DNA of 64,000 bases, taken from Halichondria panicea (Eukaryota; Porifera; Demospongiae; Suberitida; Halichondriidae). The DNA is taken from contig NC_087387.1 in assembly GCF_963675165.1 (NCBI RefSeq), forward strand, positions 408,501-472,500. The letters are read 5' to 3'. Positions within the stretch are counted from its first letter, which is position 1. Each line of letters begins with the position of its first letter. The position numbers and the translations under genes were made by a program. Positions 47,344-57,364 of the stretch are shown here, in pieces. The notes below the pieces were generated by a model, which saw only the letters and a list, made by a program, of their open reading frames with translations, did not search any database and was not told where the DNA came from.

Positions 47344-47882
47344 ACTATGTGACTACACTATTATTATTGATGTGCTGCATTATACATGTCATGCAACTCT
47401 TTATTATGCCTTAATTATCATGATTGTCTTATTAGTGAGAATTTATTATTGTCTTCAAAAATGTATTTGGACAATAATTATGAGCCTAAAGAAGACCTTT
47501 CTAATCCGCCGCCGCGGTGTTAGTGGAGGTTAACAGGTAATGATCATCAGTGCAGTAAACTGATCATGATCCAAGAAGTCATGCGCAGGCATTGCCATTG
47601 TGTAATGGGGCGTATCATGTACAAGGGTCAAGCTGCTACATGTACTTTATGTACCTCTACGTATATATATATATCTATGCATGTACCTTCGTTGTGTACT
47701 GGAAAGCACTTCTCATTGTAGCCTAGGTAAGGCTTACAATTAGCTACAGAGCTCTAGCTTATGTACACAAGCTAAATTAGCCATCATTTACACTAATTAA
47801 TCTCAGGTTCAAACCTGTATTTAAGCTACAAGTACATGTTTTTAATACACATAATATTATATTCCTCAGATTTGAATTAACG

Positions 47883-50045
47883 ATGGCTGAAGGACCTGAT
47901 CCAGTTGTTGCTGATCTCGAGCAAGAGGTGACCTGTGGCATCTGTCATGACCGCTACCAGGAGCCAAAGCTGCTCCCTTGTTGTCACTACTACTGCAAGC
48001 AATGCATCCTCACACTCTCCAGTCGCTACCGACCCAACCAGCCGTTCCCCTGCCCCGACTGTCGTGAGCCCACTCTGTTGCCAGACAACAACCCAGACAG
48101 ACTGCCCACTGCGTTCTTCATCAACCGGATGAAAGCACTCCACTCGAGGATGGAGAAAGCCCACGGCAAGTTGGAGACCACCTGTGAAATGTGCTCTGGG
48201 GGAAAGGCCACTGCATTTTGCCGACAATGTGTTCAGTTCATTTGTGAAAAATGTGTAGAGTCTCATCAACGTATGAAAGTGTTTGCCGGACATGCCATCT
48301 CCACTCTGGACGAGCTCAAACAGGGCGGAGTGAAAGAACTAACATTCGAAAGCCCACCACCCCCAAAATGTGAAGATCACGATGAGCCAAAAAAGATTTT
48401 TTGTTTTGATTGCGACAAGCTCATCTGTCGAGACTGTGTTGTGTTCGATCACCGTGACCACAAGTCAGAGTTTGTTAAGAAAGCCGCCCCCGCAACTCGC
48501 AAAAAGCTGACGGAGCACCTCTCCCCACTCAAGAACCTACTGCCTGATCTGAGCACCGCTGTGAATCAAGTGAAAAGAACTAAACAGAAGATCCAGGCCC
48601 AAAAAGAACTGACAGAGAGACAAGTGAATGCCAACTTCCAGGAGCTACACGATATTCTCGATCGATGCAAGGTCCGTGTTTTACGAGAGTCTTCTGCTTT
48701 GGCTGATTCAAAGATGGAGAAGCTGACAGTTCAAGAGAAGGGTCTGGACCTGTCCCTGGGCACTGCTCAGAGTTTGATTGACTTTGTAGAGCGTACACTG
48801 GAGAATGCAAGTGATGAAGAACTGATTACGATGCAAGAGCAGGTGGTGAGTCGAATCGATGCCGAGGTGGTGAAGCGAGAGAAAGAAGTAACCAATCCTG
48901 ATCCAGTGGACAAAGATGATTTTGGAGTCGAAGTGTTTGTTTGTGAGGATCTCAAGAAGTTGTGTGAGAACAATGTTGTAGTTTATCCTTGTGTGAGGGG
49001 TGATGGTGTGAAGATGGCTGAAGTTGACAAATGTGTAAGTCTGAATGTCTATATCAGTTTAAAACAAGGCAAACCACAAGCAGTACTGAAATCGCTAGTT
49101 GATCAATCGACCCAGCAACTACAAGCAGTGCCTGTGAGGGGTGGAGTGTACAGCGTTGAGTACACCCCTAGGGTACGTGGTCGACACCACCTCCTGATCT
49201 CAGTGGACGACCAGCCCATCCCAGGAAGCCCCTTCTCTGTGTTCATCAAAATACCCCCCACCAAGCTGGACAAGCCAGTTAGGGAGATAGGAGGAATCAA
49301 GAACCCTAAGTATATGGCATTCAACTCATCAGAAGAACTGATTGTAACTGACTATCTGGGTGATGTTTTAGTGTTTGACAAGAAAGGAGAACAAATTCGA
49401 AGCATCAGCAAATCAAAGCATGGGTTTGGCAGTATCTGTGGTGTGGCAGTAGACAAGGAGGACAACATCTATGTCTGTGATACGGGCAAACACTGTGTGT
49501 ACAAGTTCAACAAAAAAGGAGATATACTGAAGAAGTTTGGGACAGAGGGAAGTGGTCTAAAGAATCTCAACTCCCCTCGAGGGATAGCAGTCGCTGGTGA
49601 TCAAGTGTTTGTGTGCGACGATCAAAATCACAGAGTCCAAGTGTTGACGACAGAGCTGGAGCCAGTCAAGCAGATTGGCTCAGAAGGAACTGGTAATGAG
49701 CAGTTTAAAAGACCAGAGGATGTTGCGGTAGACAATGAACAAATGGTGTATGTCACTGACTATGATAATCATCGTGTTCAAGTGCTCACTATGGATGGTC
49801 GGTTTGTTCGCTCGATTGGAAAGAAAGGAAGTGAACAAGGAGATCTGTATCACCCTCTTGGTGTGTGTGTCACTGGTTTTGTTTATGTTGCTGATTATGA
49901 TAACAAGCGTGTGTCAGTGTTCACTAAAGACGGTCAGTTTGTCACATCATTTGGTAATGGTCATATCACTAATCCTATCGGAGTAGCTGTGGACAGTGAT
50001 GGTTTTGTGTATGTGCGTAGTATAGAATCTGTTGTTATCTTTTAG
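47883..50045 (+). CDS. TRIM-NHL protein, copy A (RING, two B-boxes, coiled coil, filamin, NHL)
   Basis: One uninterrupted exon of 720 residues, architecture as in TRIM2/TRIM3/TRIM71. RING at 18-60 has all eight ligands (C18, C21, C33, H35, C38, C41, C57, C60), so E3 ubiquitin ligase activity is expected. B-box 1 about 99-140, B-box 2 about 160-197 (KCEDHDEPKKIFCFDCDKLI), coiled coil about 200-330, filamin-type Ig about 345-455 (ending PGSPFSVFIKI), six-bladed NHL propeller about 465-720 with repeated NHRVQVL, GVAVD and ADYDNKRVSVF units. NHL domains of this class bind RNA or proteins. The absence of introns contrasts with the other genes here. The 716-residue copy at 52965 is nearly identical. 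Orthology to a particular vertebrate TRIM is not claimed. Confidence 0.92.
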   Translation: MAEGPDPVVADLEQEVTCGICHDRYQEPKLLPCCHYYCKQCILTLSSRYRPNQPFPCPDCREPTLLPDNNPDRLPTAFFINRMKALHSRMEKAHGKLETTCEMCSGGKATAFCRQCVQFICEKCVESHQRMKVFAGHAISTLDELKQGGVKELTFESPPPPKCEDHDEPKKIFCFDCDKLICRDCVVFDHRDHKSEFVKKAAPATRKKLTEHLSPLKNLLPDLSTAVNQVKRTKQKIQAQKELTERQVNANFQELHDILDRCKVRVLRESSALADSKMEKLTVQEKGLDLSLGTAQSLIDFVERTLENASDEELITMQEQVVSRIDAEVVKREKEVTNPDPVDKDDFGVEVFVCEDLKKLCENNVVVYPCVRGDGVKMAEVDKCVSLNVYISLKQGKPQAVLKSLVDQSTQQLQAVPVRGGVYSVEYTPRVRGRHHLLISVDDQPIPGSPFSVFIKIPPTKLDKPVREIGGIKNPKYMAFNSSEELIVTDYLGDVLVFDKKGEQIRSISKSKHGFGSICGVAVDKEDNIYVCDTGKHCVYKFNKKGDILKKFGTEGSGLKNLNSPRGIAVAGDQVFVCDDQNHRVQVLTTELEPVKQIGSEGTGNEQFKRPEDVAVDNEQMVYVTDYDNHRVQVLTMDGRFVRSIGKKGSEQGDLYHPLGVCVTGFVYVADYDNKRVSVFTKDGQFVTSFGNGHITNPIGVAVDSDGFVYVRSIESVVIF

Positions 50046-50523
50046 TGTTTTAAATGTTGTCTTGTCTGTTTAATTTTGTATTTTTTGTGTGTTATTTTGT
50101 AGTTTTATATCTTCTACTACCATCTGTATTGTACATTGTTTTGATTGAACATTTCATTTATCGTACAAACCTATCACCGGTATTAATTAGAATACATTGA
50201 GAGTTTGATGTTAGTATGGTTAGTACTTCATGAATATGATTACTGACATCACACCCGTACATACTAGATGAATAGTCTGAAAGTCGTGTATATAGTGTTG
50301 CAGCCTTGTGTGCTCAACTATATATGCACGTTAACTTACAGACTATATATACAAATCTCCAAACAAACTTCATATCAACTCCATCTTCAAAACACAAACA
50401 CGTTACACTTACATGTGTATTTGAATTAGCTAGCTAGTTAATTCATGTGTACAATGGTTAATAGAAGTTAAGTTTGCCTTGAGAATTTGACACGACACGT
50501 GTATATGATGTTGTCCTCCTTAT

Positions 50524-50898
50524 ATATATACAGAGGGATCTGGTAATGAGCATTTTATCTTCCCAGAGGATGTTGCAGTGGACAATGAACAAATGGCGTA
50601 TGTATCTGACTGTGGTAATAATCGTGTTCCAGTGCTCACTATGGATGGTCGGTTTGTTCGCTCGATTGGAAAGGAAGGAAGTGGACAAGGAGATCTGTCT
50701 CACCCTCGTGGTGTGTGTGTCACTGGTTTTGTTTATGTTGCTGACAATGATAACGAGCGTGTGTCAGTGTTCACTAAAGATGGTCAGTTTGTCACATCAT
50801 TTGGTAATGGTCATATCACTAACCCAACTTATGGAGTAGCTGTGGACAGTGATGGTTTTATGTATGTGTGCAGTCAAGAATCTGTTGTTGTATTTTAG
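50524..50898 (+). pseudogene. TRIM-NHL fragment, copy B (last NHL blades only)
   Basis: From AGGGATCTGGTAATGAGC onward the sequence reads in frame as the last about 120 residues of the NHL propeller (EDVAVDNEQMAYVSDCGNNR ... QESVVVF, stop at 50898). No RING, B-box, coiled-coil or filamin part precedes it. It begins directly after a splice-acceptor-like ATATACAG, so use as an alternative last exon is conceivable, but a truncated duplicate is simpler. The blades are intact with no internal stop, so decay is recent or the fragment is used. Confidence 0.7.
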
Positions 50899-51082
50899 TT
50901 TAGTGCTGGGTACACTCGTGTAACTGTTTTGTTGCGTACATTATTTGTATGTGTGCAGTATCAAAATTATTTATATTTGATTGAACAAATTTTTGAACTT
51001 TACAATGTTACAGAAACTTATCGCATAAATGAGCATTAAAAAACAGTCAGTGCATAGTTTGATCAGTAGCTATATATATATA

Positions 51083-51266
51083 CTAGTGCTGCTGTGGTGG
51101 GTGTGGCTGTGACTGTGGATGGTGTGGGTGTGGTGATCTGAGCAGTGTCTGTGTCTGCCAGTACGACTCCCACCTCTGACCAGCGTTGCCATGGGCACCA
51201 AGTCGGGTGTGCTGATTGTTAGCGTAGATAGCCTCTTCCTCAGATTCGGAGTTGGCAGCTGGTGCT
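51083..51266 (-). other. Possible orphan terminal coding exon with a tyrosine motif
   Basis: On the minus strand a CCCCCCACAG acceptor is followed by an open frame of about 60 codons: SESEEEAIYANN, then a His/Pro/Gln-rich end and stop TAG at 51083-51085. EEEAIYANN looks like a tyrosine-phosphorylation site. I could not find upstream exons (51267-52960 holds TRIM-flank copies and a MITE), so this may be a remnant. Confidence 0.3.
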
Positions 51267-51637
51267 CTGTGGGGGGTAAGAGTCAGTGACAGATAAGCAA
51301 TAGCCTTTGTTAAATTGACTCTTCTATCTACAAATACAAATGTAGTGCAAGCTCAGCACAATGCTTAACCCTTGTGCATACGCCCATGAAGTACAGTAGC
51401 ACAATATCACATGTATACATCAACACAATGGTACACAATTAGTGATTGGAATGCTTTGAAGAGGTCATGAATATGATTACTGTATATCAACACAATCACA
51501 CCCACTGTACTGGTACGTGTACATACCTTGCTTCTCTGTGCAGTGCTTTGCTGGGAACTTTGCTAATTTGTGTGTGGTTGTGTTATCTTTACTACTATCA
51601 TTCTAGTTTTGATTTAACATTTAATTTATCGTACATA

Positions 51638-51871
51638 CCGTATAGCGCGAAATTTTCGAGGGGCTTAATTTTCGCGGATTTCGTGGGTTAGAATTCTACA
51701 CGAAAATTAAGTCCACAAAAAGTGTTCTTTAATTAGAATTACCTGCTATCATGCAAAGATTTAAAGGCGTGGCTTCCGGTAAGCAGCCATTCCGCGAACA
51801 TTGTGCAACGAAATGGTTTTTAGAGGCCAATCCACGAAATATAAGTGCCTCGAAAATTTCGCGCTATACGG
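51638..51871. mobile_element. MITE with TA target duplication and 24-bp TIRs
   Basis: TIR CCGTATAGCGCGAAATTTTC continues as GAGG, mirrored exactly at the right end and flanked by TA on both sides; 234 bp, no coding. TA target and size fit a Tc1/mariner-type MITE. It interrupts the TRIM 3'-flank copy of unit B. Confidence 0.85.
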
Positions 51872-52194
51872 TAGCTACGTACCACTATGAGAGTTTGATG
51901 TAAATGACGGTTAATACTTCATGGTAGAATAAATTATGGTTACTGAATCACACTATGTATATACATACTAGATGAAAAGTCTGAAGGTCGTCTAGGAAGA
52001 AGCGTTTTACTAGTGAAGTACGTATTAGTAGTTACTCATGAAAAGCATTACTTTAATTTGCTAAGCATGACAACTTACAGACTAGCAAATCTCCAAACAT
52101 AAGAACTCATAAGATATCAATTCTATCCTCAAAACACGTTACAAATAAATTAAATTAGCATAGCAGTTTAATTCATGGTTAATGGAAGTTAGAC

Positions 52195-52250
52195 TGAAGA
52201 TCTAAGACATTAGATCTCCTGGAGAGTATTAGACTATGTGATTGTATACA
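52195..52250. repeat. Duplicated CCT5 tail marking the TRIM duplication breakpoint
   Basis: GACATTAGATCTCCTGGAGA and GTATTAGACTATGTGA recur here; the same stretch ends the last CCT5 exon at 47322-47357. Similar spacing and further shared blocks (CTGGAAAGCACTTCTCA) lead up to TRIM copy C. Confidence 0.85.
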
Positions 52251-52964
52251 CTATAATCATTTGCACAATTATTGTGTGGTTCCAGGAAATATAATTGTAC
52301 AACATTAAAAAGAAGTAGTACAAAGTTGTGCTAGTAAATTACTAATGGTAATGAGTGTAGTGAAGGATGACCTTTGGAAAGCAACCACTGCCACAGTAAT
52401 CATTATTCATGACCCAAAAGTGGGAGTATCTCAGTGCATTGTATAAATGGGCGTATCTACAAAGGTCATGTAGCTATCTTCCTAGCTTGTCTACTATACT
52501 GTACTGTACTGGAAAGCACTTCTCACTGCACTGTAAGTAAGGCTTTACAACTAGCTGCAGAGCTCTAGTAGACTAAGTATTTAGACTAGCTAGATCTAGT
52601 ATAAGTACAACACAAAATTTAATTAGGCCACTCCAAGTGACACTTTGGTTTCTGGTCCTGAAGTTTTTCTAATTGCATGCGGGCGGGCGGCTTTTCTCAT
52701 TATGTCATTATCAGTTTCACCTTATGAATCTCATTATTTTGCAAATGAATATCATTATCACACTATTTTTGTACCGCATGGACCATTATGCGCATGCGTA
52801 GTAGAAATAATGGGATAGAAATCCAATAATGAGATAGAAATCCAAGAATAAAATCTGATGCGGGCGGTGGACCAGAAACCAGAGTATCACTTGGAGTGGC
52901 CTTATATATAATTGCATTCCCCAGATCTCACTAGCACTGTACTGTACTATATACTGCACTATCG

Positions 52965-55115
52965 ATGGCCGAAGGACCTGATCCAGTTGTTGCTGATCTC
53001 GAGCAAGAGGTGACCTGTGGCATCTGTCATGACCGCTACCAGGAGCCAAAGCTGCTCCCTTGTTGTCACTACTACTGCAAGCAATGCATCCTCACACTCT
53101 CCAGTCGCTACCAACCCAACCAGCCGTTCCCCTGCCCCGACTGTCGTGAGCCCACTCTATTGCCAGACAACAACCCAGACAGACTAACCACTGCGTTCTT
53201 CATCAACCGGATGAAAGCACTCCACTTGAGGATGGAGAAAGCCCACGGCAAGTTGGAGACCACCTGTGAAATGTGCTCTGGGGGAAAGGCCACTGCATTT
53301 TGCCGACAATGTGTTCAGTTCATTTGTGAAAAATGTGTAGAGTCTCATCAACGTATGAAAGTATTTGCCGGACATGCAGTATCCACTCTGGACGAGCTCA
53401 AACAGGGCGGAGTGAAAGAACTAACATTCGAAAGCCCACCACCCCCAAAATGTGAAGATCACGATGAGCCAAAAAAGATTTTCTGTTTTGATTGCGACAA
53501 GCTCATCTGTCGAGACTGTGTTGTGTTCGATCACCGTGACCACAAGTCAGAGTTTGTTAAGAAAGCCGCCCCCGCAACTCGCAAAAAGCTGACGGAGCAC
53601 CTCTCCCCACTCAAGAACCTACTGCCTGATCTGAGCACCGCTGTGAATCAAGTGAAAGGAACTAAACAGAAGATCCAGGCCCAAAAAGAACTGACAGAGA
53701 GACAAGTGAATGCCAAGTTCCAGGAGCTACACGATATTCTCGATCGATGCAAGGTCCGTGTTTTACGAGAGTCTTCTGCTTTGGCTGATTCAAAGATGGA
53801 GAAGCTGACAGTTCAAGAGAAGGGTCTGGACCTGTCCCTGGGCACTGCTCAGAGTTTGATTGACTTTGTAGAGTGTACACTGGAGAATGCAAGTGATGAA
53901 GAACTGATTACGATGCAAGAGCAGGTGGTAAGTCGAATCGATGCCGAGGTGGTGAAGCGAGAGAAAGAAGTAACCATTTCTGATCCAGTAGAGAAAGATG
54001 ATTTTGGAGTCGAAGTGTTTGTTTGTGAGGATCTCAAGAAGTTGTGTGAGAACAACGTTGTAGTTTATCCTTGTGTGAGGGGTGATGGTGTGAAGATGGC
54101 TGAAGTTGACAAATGTGCAAGTCTGAATGTCTATATCAGTTCAAAACAAGGCAAACCACAAGCAGTACTGAAATCGCTAGTTGATCAATCGACCCAACAA
54201 TTGCAAGCAGTGCCTGTGAGGGGTGGAGTGTACAGCGTTGAGTACACCCCTAGGGTACGTGGTCGACACCACCTCCTGATCTTAGTGGATGACCAGCCCA
54301 TCCCAGGAAGCCCCTTCTCTATGTTCATCAAAATACCCCCCACCAAGCTGGACAAGCCAGTGAGGGTGATAAGAGGAATCAAGAACCCTGTGTATATGGC
54401 ATTCAACTCATCAGAAGAACTGATTGTAACTGACTATCTGGGTGATGTTTTAGTGTTTGACAAGAAAGGAGAACAAATTCGAAGCATCAGCAAATCAAAG
54501 CATGGGTTTGGCAGTATCTGTGGTGTGGCAGTAGACAAGGAGGACAACATCTATGTCTCTGATAGCGTCAAACACTGTGTGTACAAGTTTAACAAAAGAG
54601 GAGATCTTCTGAAAAGGCTTGAGACGAGAGGAAGTGGTCAAAAGAAAATCAACGGCCCTCGGGGGATAGCAGTCGCTGGTGATCAAGTGTTTGTGTGCGA
54701 CGATCAAAATCACAAAGTCCAAGTGTTGACGACAGAGCTGGAGCCAGTCAAGCAGATTGGCTCAGAAGGAACTGGTAATGAGCAGTTTAAAAGACCAGAG
54801 GATGTTGCAGTGGACAATGAACAAATGATGTATGTCACTGACTATGGTAATAATCGTGTTCAAGTGCTCACTATGGATGGTCGGTTTGTTCGCTCGATTG
54901 AACAAGGAGATCTGTTTAACCCTTGTGGTGTGTGTGTCACTGGTTTTGTTTATGTTGCTGATTTGAATAACGATCGTGTGTCAGTGTTCACTAAAGACAG
55001 TCAGTTTGTCACATCATCATTTGGTAATGGTCATATCACTAGTCCTTGTGGAGTAGCTGTGGACAATGATGGTTTTGTATATGTGCGTAGTAAAGAATCT
55101 GTTGTTATCTTTTAG
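52965..55115 (+). CDS. TRIM-NHL protein, copy C
   Basis: Single exon, 716 residues, start ATG 52965. Same domain order as copy A, with all RING ligands and both B-boxes kept; the first about 450 residues differ from copy A at only a few positions. Differences concentrate in the NHL part: VCDTGKHC becomes VSDSVKHC, the IGKKGSEQGD loop is shortened to IEQGD, and one extra Ser appears in VTSSFGNG. That pattern suggests either relaxed constraint or diversification of the ligand-binding propeller after duplication. Upstream sequence 52200-52964 is partly homologous to 47310-47882. Function as for copy A. Confidence 0.92.
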   Translation: MAEGPDPVVADLEQEVTCGICHDRYQEPKLLPCCHYYCKQCILTLSSRYQPNQPFPCPDCREPTLLPDNNPDRLTTAFFINRMKALHLRMEKAHGKLETTCEMCSGGKATAFCRQCVQFICEKCVESHQRMKVFAGHAVSTLDELKQGGVKELTFESPPPPKCEDHDEPKKIFCFDCDKLICRDCVVFDHRDHKSEFVKKAAPATRKKLTEHLSPLKNLLPDLSTAVNQVKGTKQKIQAQKELTERQVNAKFQELHDILDRCKVRVLRESSALADSKMEKLTVQEKGLDLSLGTAQSLIDFVECTLENASDEELITMQEQVVSRIDAEVVKREKEVTISDPVEKDDFGVEVFVCEDLKKLCENNVVVYPCVRGDGVKMAEVDKCASLNVYISSKQGKPQAVLKSLVDQSTQQLQAVPVRGGVYSVEYTPRVRGRHHLLILVDDQPIPGSPFSMFIKIPPTKLDKPVRVIRGIKNPVYMAFNSSEELIVTDYLGDVLVFDKKGEQIRSISKSKHGFGSICGVAVDKEDNIYVSDSVKHCVYKFNKRGDLLKRLETRGSGQKKINGPRGIAVAGDQVFVCDDQNHKVQVLTTELEPVKQIGSEGTGNEQFKRPEDVAVDNEQMMYVTDYGNNRVQVLTMDGRFVRSIEQGDLFNPCGVCVTGFVYVADLNNDRVSVFTKDSQFVTSSFGNGHITSPCGVAVDNDGFVYVRSKESVVIF

Positions 55116-55358
55116 TGTTTAAATGTTGTCTTGTCTGTTTAATTTTGTATTTTTTGTGTGTTATTTTGTAGTTTTATATCTTCTACTACCATCTGTATTG
55201 TACATTGTTTTGATTGAACATTTCATTTATCGTACAAACCTATCACCGGTATTAATTAGAATACATTGAGAGTTTGATGTAAGTATAGTTAGTACTTCAT
55301 GAATATGATTACTGACATCACACCGTACATACTAGATGAATAGTCTGAAAGTCGTGTA

Positions 55359-56741
55359 TTAGTAAAACCAGTAGGTTTTACATAGGATTGGCAGTGGGTT
55401 TGCCCGTGTTTAGCAATATTTCAATTATTTTGACTCATGTTCAAACTGTTCTATCTCTGCAGGGAAAGGCCACATCAAGAAACTGGCTGAACAGATAGTT
55501 TATTTAGCCTTTTCTCTCTTTGTATCTCTCATTTCATAATCCATAAACATTTTAATGAATGAATATTTTCATTTTAAAAATTGCACTATTTCGACGTTTC
55601 GCCGCTCTTTGTCTGACTGACTAAGTAAGTAAGTGAGTAAGTAAGTAAGTAAGTTTCTTGCCCAGCATTTACTCCAAGTACAGCCATCTCCAGGACATTC
55701 TGCACAGGGTTTCCAAACGACTACAACCTGGATTACAAAGCGCTTCTTCAGATTTGCGATTGCTTCTACGAGGCAGATGACCTCTCAGTCTCTATTTCTC
55801 TTACCTAGACAATTCCGCCATCTTTAATGACTCAGCAATTGCGTTGTGGCCAATAATAATAGATAGGCGTGGCTAATAAACCGTGCCTAAAATCAGTGCA
55901 GCAGTGCTTTTCCAGAGCCTGAGGTGTTCCTTTTCTTCACACTGTTCAGCTCTAGCTCCCTTTCTCTGACAGGCATGTTATATGCACTGGCTAGATATCA
56001 TGCTCTTAAAATGGCTGTCATTTAATAGTGATTCGCAAATTCAACATAGGGTCTAATTATCAAGCAATAAATTATTAGTCCAGAGATATTCGAGAAGATA
56101 TCTGATTAGTCCTGTCTTCTCTTCTTGTACTGCCTCTTGACGTTCCACTTATGCATGTCATGATACGTAAACTGTACTGAAAAAGAAAGGGAATCCGACT
56201 AGAAAAACATTTGCAATGTGAAAAATTGCTAGGATTGGCCAGGGGAACCACAAAAAAGCGTGGGAACAAGAAATCAGACGAGAGCATAACTCCAATCCGT
56301 TACAACGTCATGAACATGTACAATACATAGTATATTAGACTGTGTTCCAAATCCACCTATCAGCTTCCATCCACCACATCATTCCATGCAGTCACCAGTA
56401 CGGTCCGTGCATGTTACTACGCATGGATGGACTGTGTGTACCTGTGCTCAACACTGCATGTATTAGGAACATCAATTCATCACAAATCATCATAATTATG
56501 TGCCCCACATTCTAAAATGGATGTATAATAAATATATATAGGGATTGGTCATCACTCCACCAGTAAAAATTGCGTGGCATATTGGCTGGGAAAACATGGG
56601 AAAACTACCAGTATACATGTGATTGACGTTGTAACGGATTGGAGTTATGCTCTCGTCTGATTTCTTGTTCCCACGCTTTTTTGTGGTTCCCCTGGCCAAT
56701 CCTAGCAATTTTTCACATTGCAAATGTTTTTCTAGTCGGAT
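55359..56741. mobile_element. 1.38-kb insertion in the copy C 3' flank, ending in a long-TIR element
   Basis: The flank of copy A reads GTCGTGTATATAGTGTTGC without interruption (near 50283); in copy C the same sequence is split between 55358 and 56741. Inside, 56193-56310 and 56624-56741 are 118-bp inverted repeats (ends ATCCGACTAGAAAAACATTT). The right TIR coincides with the insertion border. A (TAAG)n tract lies at 55621-55652; 55660-55810 has a short open stretch I do not recognise. No transposase. Confidence 0.75.
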
Positions 56742-57104
56742 ATAGTGTTGCAGCTCAACTATATATGCACGTTAACTTACAGACTATATATACAAATCTC
56801 TAAACAAAATTCATATCAATTCCATCTTCAAAACACAAACACGTTACACTTACATGTGTATTTGAATGAATTAGCTAGCTAGTTAATTCATGTGTACAAT
56901 GGTTAATAGAAGTTAAGTTCGCCTTGAGAATTTGACACGACACGTTTCCATTGGTTGCTGAGTTCCCACCAAATGAAGAGGACTCTGTACAATGATGTCA
57001 TGTGTGTGCATGTGCAGGTCATGTGCAAATAGCGTACATACAGATACATTACAATATGTATTATAGCTGCATATGGTGTCTTTCACAGGCTCGTTAAGAA
57101 AGAA

Positions 57105-57245
57105 AGGAAGGTTGGCTAGCGGTTCAGAAGGTGTGGGGGCAAGACTAATATTAGTGTAGGGAAGTGAAAGTGTGGGAGCAAGACTAATATTAGTGTAAGG
57201 GAGTGAAAGTGTGGGAGCAAGACTAATATTAGTGTAGGGGAGTGG
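57105..57245. repeat. Tandem repeat, about 47 bp x3
   Basis: GCAAGACTAATATTAGTGTA repeats with GGGAGTGAAAGTGTGGGA spacers, downstream of the P450 stop. No gene seen in 56742-57364. Confidence 0.9.
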
Positions 57246-57364
57246 TACTCTACTATCATACCTGCTACAAACAGATTAATATAATGACCTTAAATAAAAC
57301 CAGTATGGGGTATGCTTATGACAGCACTAGGTATTACAGCTGGTCAGTATCGTGCATGCAGCTG

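Noticed and set aside
47877..48293. Minus-strand frames opposite the TRIM genes (also 53108-53375, 48580-49324)
   Set aside because: Shadows of the TRIM coding strand; repeated identically only because the genes are duplicates.
55655..55815. Short open stretch with FCTGFPNDYNLDYKALLQ-like reading on +
   Set aside because: About 50 codons with no recognisable family and no clear splice sites; lies inside the inserted segment.
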